From: a virus
DNA: 64,000 nt
IMG/VR virus record: IMGVR_UViG_3300043540_000091
Span: 62,001 to 126,000 of that record
Reading direction: 5' to 3' (one strand)
The first letter of the stretch is position 1. Each line of letters opens with the position of its first letter. Below, in pieces: positions 52,154 to 58,471 of this stretch. Below the pieces are notes generated by a model, which was not told the DNA's origin, ran no database searches, and saw only the letters and a list, made by a program, of their open reading frames with translations. The position numbers were made by a program, and so were the translations under genes.

Positions 52154-52406
52154 GCTGCTTCTGCATGATGACCTTTATCACGATCGCGGTCGCAGATCCG
52201 TACTTCTCGATCTCTTTCGGCACGTACTTCTTCTCGAGATCCCTCAGGCGCTTGTCGACCTCAGGCTTCAGCCCTGACTGGATGTAAGCTCCGTCGAGAG
52301 ATGTTCGCGCGGCATCCATGTACCTGTCGTGGGACTTCTGGTCGTTGGACGTAGCTCCGTTGATGGCAAGCCCGAACGCCAGAAAGAATCCTGCTACTTG
52401 GCCCAT
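52131..52406 (-). CDS. Small membrane-anchored or exported protein downstream of subtilase
   Basis: 91 residues. N terminus MGQVAGFFLAFGLAINGATS is a signal or membrane anchor; the rest is charged and helical. The ATG is inside the end of the subtilase gene (13-base overlap), so the two are co-translated. It may be a partner or chaperone of the protease, or a lysis factor. Confidence 0.5.
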   Translation of the reverse strand: MGQVAGFFLAFGLAINGATSNDQKSHDRYMDAARTSLDGAYIQSGLKPEVDKRLRDLEKKYVPKEIEKYGSATAIVIKVIMQKQLTLTWSF

Positions 52407-53215
52407 CCGCCAGCCTTCTTGACGAGTAACCTTCCGTAGTGGCTCTTCCTCATGATGTACAGGTGGTTGGCGAGCTTCCCAGTCATGGTCGCGGCGGCCT
52501 GTGAAGTTCCAGTCATATATCCGTAGAGTCCGCCAGGAAGAGTTGACAGGACGTCGTTACCGATCTCCTTGTACAGAAGGACCTTGGACTCATCGCTGCT
52601 GGTGTTCGACGATGGAAGCGTCTTCTCTCCATCGGCGTACGTCGCGGTCACTGCCACGATTCGAGAGTCGCACATGGCAGGCCAGTACTTGTGAGTGATG
52701 ACGTCGGACCTTTCGTTGCCAGCTGCCGCGACCACTATGATACCCTTGTCAAGAGCTTCCTTGAGAACCGCGCACTCCTCGTCGCTTCTGGCGATACCGC
52801 CGCCGGAGTAGTTGATGATGTCGACGTTCAGCTCGACGGCCTTCTTGAATGACTTGATCGTGTTCTTGAGGTTGTCCGCGTCGAGGCCCTTCGAGTTGTA
52901 GTACTTCATGATATACAGGCACGTCGGAGCCGTTCCAGCGAATTTCGTGACTATTCCGGCGATGTGAGTCCCGTGACCATGCTCGTCGCTCACGTCTAGG
53001 TTGTCGACTTCCTTACCGTCGACGACCTTCTTGGTTACGAAGTTCCAAGATCCGCATACCTTCGGTGTAAGCTTAAGCTGCTCCCAATTTGACTTCATGT
53101 CAATGCCGGTGTCAACGATTGCGATCTTGACCATATCTGGATCTTCGACCGGTTTCGGTTCGTCCGCTGCGAACGCGTGAGCGCCTATGAGCAGTGAAAG
53201 GATGATCTTCTTCAT
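52394..53215 (-). CDS. Exported subtilisin-like serine protease (S8)
   Basis: 273 residues from ATG 53215; longer in-frame extensions lack a signal peptide. MKKIILSLLIGAHAFA is a signal peptide. Catalytic residues: KIAIVDTGID (D35), EHGHGTHIAG (H81), AAAGNE (N167), MTGTSQAAA (S238). No prodomain is seen. Four cysteines (54, 99, 148, 182) could make disulfides. It would act outside the cytoplasm. Phage-encoded subtilases are rare. The start is six bases after a GACAAT box that has a TTGACT box 17 bases further up, so it is probably leaderless. Confidence 0.85.
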   Translation of the reverse strand: MKKIILSLLIGAHAFAADEPKPVEDPDMVKIAIVDTGIDMKSNWEQLKLTPKVCGSWNFVTKKVVDGKEVDNLDVSDEHGHGTHIAGIVTKFAGTAPTCLYIMKYYNSKGLDADNLKNTIKSFKKAVELNVDIINYSGGGIARSDEECAVLKEALDKGIIVVAAAGNERSDVITHKYWPAMCDSRIVAVTATYADGEKTLPSSNTSSDESKVLLYKEIGNDVLSTLPGGLYGYMTGTSQAAATMTGKLANHLYIMRKSHYGRLLVKKAGGWAK

Positions 53216-53221
53216 GTATAT

Positions 53222-53250
53222 ATTGTCCACCATAAACAGAATGAAGTCAA
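53222..53250 (-). promoter_or_regulatory. Leftward promoter of the subtilase
   Basis: Read leftward: TTGACT (53250-53245), 17-base spacer, GACAAT (53227-53222), then six bases to ATG 53215. The -35 box shares the palindrome GTCAACTTGAC (53246-53256) with the rightward promoter. Confidence 0.5.
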
Positions 53251-53251
53251 C

Positions 53252-53280
53252 TTGACACTCGACCAAGGTAGTGCTAAGAT
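53252..53280 (+). promoter_or_regulatory. Rightward promoter, strong -35
   Basis: TTGACA (53252-53257), 17-base spacer, TAAGAT (53275-53280), then a leader with GGAGG and ATG 53298. The -35 is a perfect consensus hexamer. It and the leftward promoter overlap at a palindrome, so one regulator could control both. Confidence 0.65.
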
Positions 53281-53297
53281 CTCAGCTGGAGGTATCT

Positions 53298-53621
53298 ATG
53301 ATCGACAATAAGACTTTTGACACTGCAGGCCGTCTCCGCTCATGCCAACTCTTCATCCGAAACGACCATCTACCGAGCCGCCACTTCGAGATCGTGATTA
53401 AGGAGATGAGATCGTCTCAAGGTGGTGCGGATGCCGTCGTGGTGGATCAACTCAAGACAAATAAGCCTCAGGAAGTACACGCGTTCCTTGGCAAATATGG
53501 GGTTCCGAGCGCTGAGATCAAATTGGCTGCAAACGAGATGGAGAAGAACGATCACAACGCCGCCTCGTTCGGATTCTTCGGCAGCTTCATCTACTCGTTC
53601 GACGATGGGATCATGCAATGA
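53298..53621 (+). CDS. Unknown small protein
   Basis: 107 residues from ATG 53298, GGAGG five bases upstream; a start at 53271 would place the promoter in the gene. Mixed alpha/beta (CQLFIRNDHLPSRHFEIVIK, HAFLGKYGVPSAEIKLAAN). Overlaps the next gene by four bases. No family recognised. Confidence 0.58.
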   Translation: MIDNKTFDTAGRLRSCQLFIRNDHLPSRHFEIVIKEMRSSQGGADAVVVDQLKTNKPQEVHAFLGKYGVPSAEIKLAANEMEKNDHNAASFGFFGSFIYSFDDGIMQ

Positions 53622-53842
53622 TCTCCGACAAGCGACCGACGATATCACCGTTCGAGAGGTTCGTCCTGACGTTCATGCCGTCTTACTTCGCGACGGACTA
53701 CAACTCTGGAATAACCGTCCACTACAAGAAGCTCTTCGGGAAGATGTACATCCTCTCCGAGATCACCGATAGTCCAGATCCGCTTGACGAAGATCCCGAG
53801 AAGGTGTATACACAAGATAAACCGTCCCAGGAGGGAACATGA
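53618..53842 (+). CDS. Unknown small protein
   Basis: 74 residues (SPFERFVLTFMPSYFATDYN, ITVHYKKLFGKMYILSEITD), with an acidic tail. ATGA overlaps at both ends show coupling with its neighbours. No motif recognised. Confidence 0.55.
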   Translation: MISDKRPTISPFERFVLTFMPSYFATDYNSGITVHYKKLFGKMYILSEITDSPDPLDEDPEKVYTQDKPSQEGT

Positions 53843-54087
53843 ACGAATCAAACGTACTGACATCGCAGGAACAGCGCGTTGCTGAGTTGGCAGGCAAAGG
53901 TCTGTCGAACCGTCAGATCGGCGCTGAGTTAAACATCACCGAGAAGACCGTCAAGTTTCACTTGACCAACGTCTACAGGAAGCTCGGCGTGACTCGCTAC
54001 CAGCTGATCGGTAATCCCAACGTCACGGCGGCAGCAGTCCTCGCCTCCGAGACGCAGGTAGAGAATTCTCAGTCGAACTCCTTATGA
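53839..54087 (+). CDS. LuxR-type helix-turn-helix regulator
   Basis: 82 residues. Residues about 6-58 form a GerE/LuxR C-terminal domain: LTSQEQRVAELAGKGLSNRQ, IGAELNITEKTVKFHLTNVY, RKLGVTRYQL. There is no receiver or ligand-binding domain, so it is a stand-alone DNA-binding protein, as seen in some phage regulators. It probably binds promoters of phage or host. ATGA overlap with neighbours. Confidence 0.82.
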   Translation: MNESNVLTSQEQRVAELAGKGLSNRQIGAELNITEKTVKFHLTNVYRKLGVTRYQLIGNPNVTAAAVLASETQVENSQSNSL

Positions 54088-54422
54088 CCGACGACTCGCT
54101 GAGCGATCTGGTAGCCAAGTTCTCCAAGAGAGCGGAAGATCTCGAGTGGCAGCTTAGACAGATCGCGGACCAGGTCTCTGAAGCTGAGAAGGCCGCCTAT
54201 GAGCGCGGCCTGATGGCGAACCTGGACGCGAGGACGGGCTCGCTCGAAGGTAAGACCATCGTCGTGAAGGTTCCGTCAGGTGATGTGGAAGATACCTGCA
54301 GAAGCCTCAGATACGTGCAGCGCAAGATGAACTGCAGGTTTATCGTTCTTGCCGATTACGTTGACATGAAGGAACTGAGCGACGTGGATCTTCGTGCTGT
54401 TGGACTGAAGAGGATCGACTAG
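54084..54422 (+). CDS. Unknown protein with C-terminal motif shared with 18951-19361
   Basis: 112 residues. N-terminal coiled coil (DLVAKFSKRAEDLEWQLRQI) and a C-terminal alpha/beta part (GKTIVVKVPSGDVEDTCRSL, FIVLADYVDMKELSDVDLRA, VGLKRI). The end (ELSDVDLRAVGLKRI) resembles SLTDADLESAGLMRT of the gene between the terminase subunits. Function unknown. ATGA overlap at the start. Confidence 0.58.
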   Translation: MTDDSLSDLVAKFSKRAEDLEWQLRQIADQVSEAEKAAYERGLMANLDARTGSLEGKTIVVKVPSGDVEDTCRSLRYVQRKMNCRFIVLADYVDMKELSDVDLRAVGLKRID

Positions 54423-54426
54423 TTTA

Positions 54427-54435
54427 TGGTATAGT
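54427..54435 (+). promoter_or_regulatory. Extended -10 promoter with leaderless start
   Basis: TGGTATAGT (TATAGT 54430-54435) is followed by seven bases and ATG 54443. It overlaps the end of the preceding gene by a few bases. No convincing -35 box. Confidence 0.58.
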
Positions 54436-54442
54436 AAGATCG

Positions 54443-55015
54443 ATGTCTGTGAAGGTGTCTGGACACGATCTTAAGACCATGGCCCTGTGTTGGCTGCGCT
54501 TCGAGCGGCAGTTCAATCTCATCTGCACCGAAGATCCGTTCAGGAACGCCGACGCGATCGGGACTGACACGTCGCAGCAGTGCAGGAAGATGATAGAGAT
54601 CGAGACCAAGATCTCCATCGCGGATCTTCGCGCCGACAATAACAAGCGCGTAAAACATGAGCGGATGGGCAAGCTTTACCGCAAGGAGCCCATCCTAGAC
54701 CTCTGGGAGAAGGAAACGGATCACACTCAGTTCCCGAGCCAGTTCTACTTTCTGCTCCCGCGCGAGCTGAAGGAGAAGGCGCTCGAGGTCATAGGAGAAA
54801 TGTATCCACACGCCGGACTCATGGTGGTCAACGAGAACCTCTTCAAGGCTGGGTTCTACAGCAGGGGCTCGATCGTCGTCATAAAGCGTGCACCTGTACT
54901 ACACAAGCTGCTGATATCGAAGGAGATCAAGAACTACTTCGCCAACCGACAGGCGAGCGAGATATGCAAACTGAGACTTGACGATCTCAAGGACAAGTGG
55001 GAGAATAAGAAATGA
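54443..55015 (+). CDS. Putative PD-(D/E)XK-type nuclease
   Basis: 190 residues. The N-terminal half LKTMALCWLRFERQFNLICT, NADAIGTDTSQQCRKMIEIE, TKISIADLRADNNKRVKHER resembles the nuclease pattern of MmcB-like and other D...ExK families (D in ADAIG, E-x-E-x-K in EIETK, then a charged helix). FPSQFYFLLPRELKEKALEV is the typical following strand-helix. The fold match is by eye. It starts after a promoter with no ribosome site; leaderless. Overlaps the next gene (ATGA). Confidence 0.5.
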   Translation: MSVKVSGHDLKTMALCWLRFERQFNLICTEDPFRNADAIGTDTSQQCRKMIEIETKISIADLRADNNKRVKHERMGKLYRKEPILDLWEKETDHTQFPSQFYFLLPRELKEKALEVIGEMYPHAGLMVVNENLFKAGFYSRGSIVVIKRAPVLHKLLISKEIKNYFANRQASEICKLRLDDLKDKWENKK

Positions 55016-55563
55016 TCTTGAAGTATACGTACTCGTATTCTGGTACCAAGGGCACGTTCCACGTCGGACTCAAGGAAGGCGTCGTTACTCATTCGCTCAG
55101 CGCACACGCCATGTCACAGATCGCCGCTCAGGAAGGTGGACTACTGAGCTGGCTTCGCCGTACGCTCATAAGTGAGCACCTCGGGCAGCAGCACTTCGAG
55201 CTTGTAAACGTGACTCCGGAGAAGATCAAGGAACGCGGCGTCATGTCTCCGGACGATGCCAAGGAACTGTACGATCTCGCGCGTTACGACGAGGAAGTCA
55301 ACAAGGCAGCATCGTTGGTAGCAGAAGCCATCAGGCAGGATTTCTTGGACAGTATCAAGAACTCCGTCGAGCCGATGACCGTGGCGTCGATGAAGAAGTA
55401 CGTCGAGAAGTACGTCGAGAAGTTCTTCAAGCCCGACTTCAACGTACAGGTGCAGGTAAACAAGGAAGATCCGTCGAAGATCGACGTGAGCTTCACGGTC
55501 CCTATCATATCTATCGAGTTTGAACTAGGAGGAATGGCGGATGGAAGTCAGAATCGGACCTAA
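55012..55563 (+). CDS. Unknown protein
   Basis: 183 residues: a beta-like N terminus (ILKYTYSYSGTKGTFHVGLK), a helical middle (SPDDAKELYDLARYDEEVNK) and a beta-rich C terminus (FNVQVQVNKEDPSKIDVSFT). A 12-base direct repeat (codes YVEK) occurs at 55398-55421. Coupled to neighbours by overlaps. No family recognised. Confidence 0.55.
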   Translation: MILKYTYSYSGTKGTFHVGLKEGVVTHSLSAHAMSQIAAQEGGLLSWLRRTLISEHLGQQHFELVNVTPEKIKERGVMSPDDAKELYDLARYDEEVNKAASLVAEAIRQDFLDSIKNSVEPMTVASMKKYVEKYVEKFFKPDFNVQVQVNKEDPSKIDVSFTVPIISIEFELGGMADGSQNRT

Positions 55564-55807
55564 GTCAGTTCGTTCGGATCTACCTGTTGGATACGTACCA
55601 AGCGGCGTGCTTGATCAGATCAAGTTGGCCGACTCAGGTCAGCTTGGCAAGCAGGTCTTAAACTTCGACGTGCGCCTGACCAAGCCAAGCTCTGACGGCG
55701 ACGCGCACTTCAAGCGTGTGTTCGTCATCAACGGTCACTGCCGCTTCAAGCTGTACACACTGATCGACGTTGTCCGGTACAAGCTCGTGCGGATGCTTGG
55801 CCTGTGA
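55541..55807 (+). CDS. Unknown small protein
   Basis: 88 residues, beta-rich (VGYVPSGVLDQIKLADSGQL, KRVFVINGHCRFKLYTLIDV). Overlaps the gene before by 23 bases and the next by four. Behind GGAGG-like GGAGGAATGG. No family recognised. Confidence 0.55.
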   Translation: MEVRIGPKSVRSDLPVGYVPSGVLDQIKLADSGQLGKQVLNFDVRLTKPSSDGDAHFKRVFVINGHCRFKLYTLIDVVRYKLVRMLGL

Positions 55808-55995
55808 GCGATCCACGCAGGGAAGCCTACCTCGAGAGTGAGATCCGGCGGCTTCAGGAAGCCAAGCTGACTGCGCTTAAGAACGTGCGCGTGACGACCG
55901 GTTCAGGGAAGGTCACCATTCTTGACCATTTCTTAGAGATGGATAAGAAGCAGGAGAAATTCGAGTCAGAACTCGAGACTCTGCTAGAGGGTTAG
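55804..55995 (+). CDS. Unknown small helical protein
   Basis: 63 residues from GTG 55804 in a GTGA overlap. Charged helices (REAYLESEIRRLQEAKLTAL). Its stop overlaps the convergent fibre relic by three bases. It is the last rightward gene before the fibre block. Confidence 0.52.
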   Translation: MSDPRREAYLESEIRRLQEAKLTALKNVRVTTGSGKVTILDHFLEMDKKQEKFESELETLLEG

Positions 55996-56487
55996 TTGAG
56001 GCTTACCCAAGTTGAGCCGTCGTACAACCTCAACTTGTTAGTACTAGTGTTATAATAGACACTTCCGGCGGTTGCCGTAGGGTCAGAAGTTCCAGTTGGA
56101 AGTCGTAGATACAGGGCGTCTAAAGTTATATGACCGCGAGTGCCTCCGATAGACGGAGATCCTACCGTAAGATTGATGTTGCCAGAATTTCTACTGTTAC
56201 TTCCAAGCCCGCCGTTTCCGGTCATGAGATTGATCGCGCCTGTGTCTCCAGAGAATGGTCCTGTATTGCCGGTTGATAGATTCAATGCTTTGCAGTAGTT
56301 CTCATCGCGATATCGCCTGATGGAACAGTCGCTTCGACGGCGTATGGGGTAGTCGACGACGTTATACCCAAGTTGCCTTGAGCCAGAGTTAGGTTGCCGT
56401 TACTTGCCAGACGCATCGACTCTGTTAAAGCCGGATCTTCGTCTCGTCTACCGCGTTCGCGCCAAGGAACTGTTTACTTAGATTCAC
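55992..56487 (-). pseudogene. Frameshifted tail-fibre relic
   Basis: Reading leftward from GTG 56487, the frame encodes NLSKQFLGANAVDETKIRL, matching the N-terminal NILKQFIGADQVDDTKILL of two downstream-type fibres. The frame then hits TAA, but one base shift gives LTESMRLASNGNLTLAQG and on to GDIAMRTTAKH, stop. A second shift restores an open frame KALNLSTGNTGPFSGDTG to the typical fibre end SVYYNTSTNKLRLYDGSTW. So two frameshifts split the gene. A sequencing error is possible but two are less likely. Confidence 0.72.
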
Positions 56488-56498
56488 TGCCTACCGCC

Positions 56499-58388
56499 TT
56501 AGTATTCGTACTGCACCACGACGATGTTCGAAGAAGTCAGAGCAGAAGGTCCGCCCGTAGCGATGTCGTTCAAGAACGTGATGCGGGTATTGCCGCCTGC
56601 GCCGCCGGTGTAGTTCACCGAGTAATCATCGCCAGCACCTTCGATCAGCATACCGTTACCGCCCTTGACCATGAACATGATCGAGTCGGTCTTGGCCACA
56701 TGCGCGAGATCGATGTACTGGTTCGTGATGTCGGTTGCCGACAATGCAATGCGCTCTTTAGCCCACGTTCCACCGGCATCACCGAAGGAGAGGTTGCCAG
56801 CACCGTCTGTCTTAAGCGCTTGACCAGCTGTTCCGTCAGCGGCAGGCAAGATGAACGAGACGTTAGATGGAATCGTGGCAGGAGCTACGATATCGATCCA
56901 TGTCTCATTATTGCCAGCCATGAAACGCAGAGGCATCGGCTGTAAACCATTCGCCGAGATGAGTCGGAACGCAGTGTAGGCTATAATGTCGACCATTCCA
57001 CCGATGACATTAACCTGACCATACAGCCCTGCGCCATCGTTACCGGCGATGAGGCTGATCGTACCTGCCTGCACTCCGGTAGTCGTATTGCCCGTAGTAA
57101 GAGTAATCGCGCCGGAAGCTGCAGCGCTCGCGACAGATCCAGTGGTCAGGTTGATGTCACCAGAAGAGTATGCTCCAGTGGCCTTAGTCGAGTTACCAGT
57201 GTTGATGAGTACAGGTCCGCTACCTTCGTAAGCTTGACCAGTCAAGATCTGTACTTGGCCGGACACTTCGCCGTCTTGAGCCTGATCTGCGTTGCCTGAT
57301 CCGATAGTCACAGCACCGGAGTTGCCGCCGCCGACTGCGGACCCAGAGTAGATCTGAATGATACCGGTGTTACCCGTTCCGGCATTGTCGCCGGAGTAGA
57401 TGTTGACCGCACCGGAGTTGCCTGAACCAGCGCCGACCGCGCCGGAGCCTAAGAATACGTAGCCAGAGTTGCCGCTCGCTGCGTCGTTCTGAATAAGACC
57501 AGAGCGAAGAGTAAGGTTACCGGTATCGCCGGTTGCGCTAGAAGGTGCGCCATCGCCAGACTTAATGGTGACTGTTCCAGAGCCGGTGTTATTGTTATTG
57601 CCTTGATCCGCTGAGCCGAACAATGCGGCTCCGCCAGTGGCCAAGTTAGAACCACCGCTCAAGAGGGTGAGAGTTCCACCGTTTGAGTTGATCGGCGTAC
57701 CAGCTTGGATGACAAGGTTCATCGTTGAAGAGGGCTGCGTCGTCCATCCGATGTAACGCGTGGCAGAACCTTCGTCGAAGACTAGATCTTGGTTGATCGA
57801 CGTAGCTGTTAAGTTAGACAGAGCCGTATTCGCTCCGGAATCGCCGCTGCTGGAGAGGTCAGCTACTACGCTGTCTGTCCCGATTACAGCTGCATCGCGG
57901 ATCTTCCAGATCTGGTCTGAGTTAGAGCCAGCGCTGTGATCGACGATGATCAAGGTACCTTCAGCGATGGTCGAGCCGGTAGTCCATCCAGCCGGACGAG
58001 TCAGCGCGGTACCTGAGGTATTGAAGGTCCAGAGACCGTTCTCGGTCTGCGTAGACTGACCTGCCAAGAATAACAGCTGACCTGCGGTCAGAGTAACCGA
58101 GTCGAATACGGCAGTGCCTGGGTTAGATACAGTCACATCAGTCGTAACGAGAGCCTTCGGAACGTACGAAGCTACGTCGCGCGCGTTAACGAACGCTTCT
58201 GTAGCCAGATTGCTACCAGAATATTGCGGAAGCGAAGCAAATTCGATAATGTCGGAAGCGTTGACACGAAGTAGGTTGACGTTACCTGAGTTGGCGGCGT
58301 TGCGCGCACGCAAGTACTGAGCGTTCTTCAGTAAAATCTTGGTATCGTCGACCTGATCTGCTCCAATAAACTGCTTTAAAATGTTCAT
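56499..58388 (-). CDS. Tail fibre protein A
   Basis: 629 residues from ATG 58388 behind GGGAG. The N-terminal about 190 residues (NILKQFIGADQVDDTKILLK, TEAFVNARDVASYVPKALV, GWTTGSTIAEGTLIIVDHSA) are nearly identical in plan to those of the next fibre gene, so they probably dock the fibre to the virion. A long beta-rich, Gly/Ser/Thr-rich region follows with repeated units (GNSGAVNIYSGD, GNTGIIQIYSGS, GGNSGAVTIGSGN), then the end (RITFLNDIATGGPSALTSS). These suit a trimeric beta fibre with receptor-binding tip. Its last part diverges from its paralog. Confidence 0.75.
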   Translation of the reverse strand: MNILKQFIGADQVDDTKILLKNAQYLRARNAANSGNVNLLRVNASDIIEFASLPQYSGSNLATEAFVNARDVASYVPKALVTTDVTVSNPGTAVFDSVTLTAGQLLFLAGQSTQTENGLWTFNTSGTALTRPAGWTTGSTIAEGTLIIVDHSAGSNSDQIWKIRDAAVIGTDSVVADLSSSGDSGANTALSNLTATSINQDLVFDEGSATRYIGWTTQPSSTMNLVIQAGTPINSNGGTLTLLSGGSNLATGGAALFGSADQGNNNNTGSGTVTIKSGDGAPSSATGDTGNLTLRSGLIQNDAASGNSGYVFLGSGAVGAGSGNSGAVNIYSGDNAGTGNTGIIQIYSGSAVGGGNSGAVTIGSGNADQAQDGEVSGQVQILTGQAYEGSGPVLINTGNSTKATGAYSSGDINLTTGSVASAAASGAITLTTGNTTTGVQAGTISLIAGNDGAGLYGQVNVIGGMVDIIAYTAFRLISANGLQPMPLRFMAGNNETWIDIVAPATIPSNVSFILPAADGTAGQALKTDGAGNLSFGDAGGTWAKERIALSATDITNQYIDLAHVAKTDSIMFMVKGGNGMLIEGAGDDYSVNYTGGAGGNTRITFLNDIATGGPSALTSSNIVVVQYEY

Positions 58389-58471
58389 CTTTATCTCCCT
58401 TTATTACGACATCTGATAGATTAGGATTATGTCCAGTACGTGATGCGGAAGCGGTTTACTGGTGTTAGACA
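58389..58471 (-). other. Recombination scar: duplicated C-terminal remnant and leader
   Basis: Just past the stop of the gene at 58472 and still in frame, the DNA reads CLTPVNRFRITYWT then stop, closely matching the NRFRIVYWT end of the gene at 61057. The next bases (GGACATAATCCTAATCTATC) repeat those at 61037-61072 upstream of the gene at 61021. The whole unit, C-terminal end plus leader plus fibre N terminus, is therefore present twice. Confidence 0.75.

Noticed and set aside
56045-56060. TGTTATAAT on the plus strand as a promoter
   Set aside because: The reverse strand codes the conserved YYN of the fibre motif SVYYNTSTNK, so the match is a coding coincidence; no gene follows on the plus strand.
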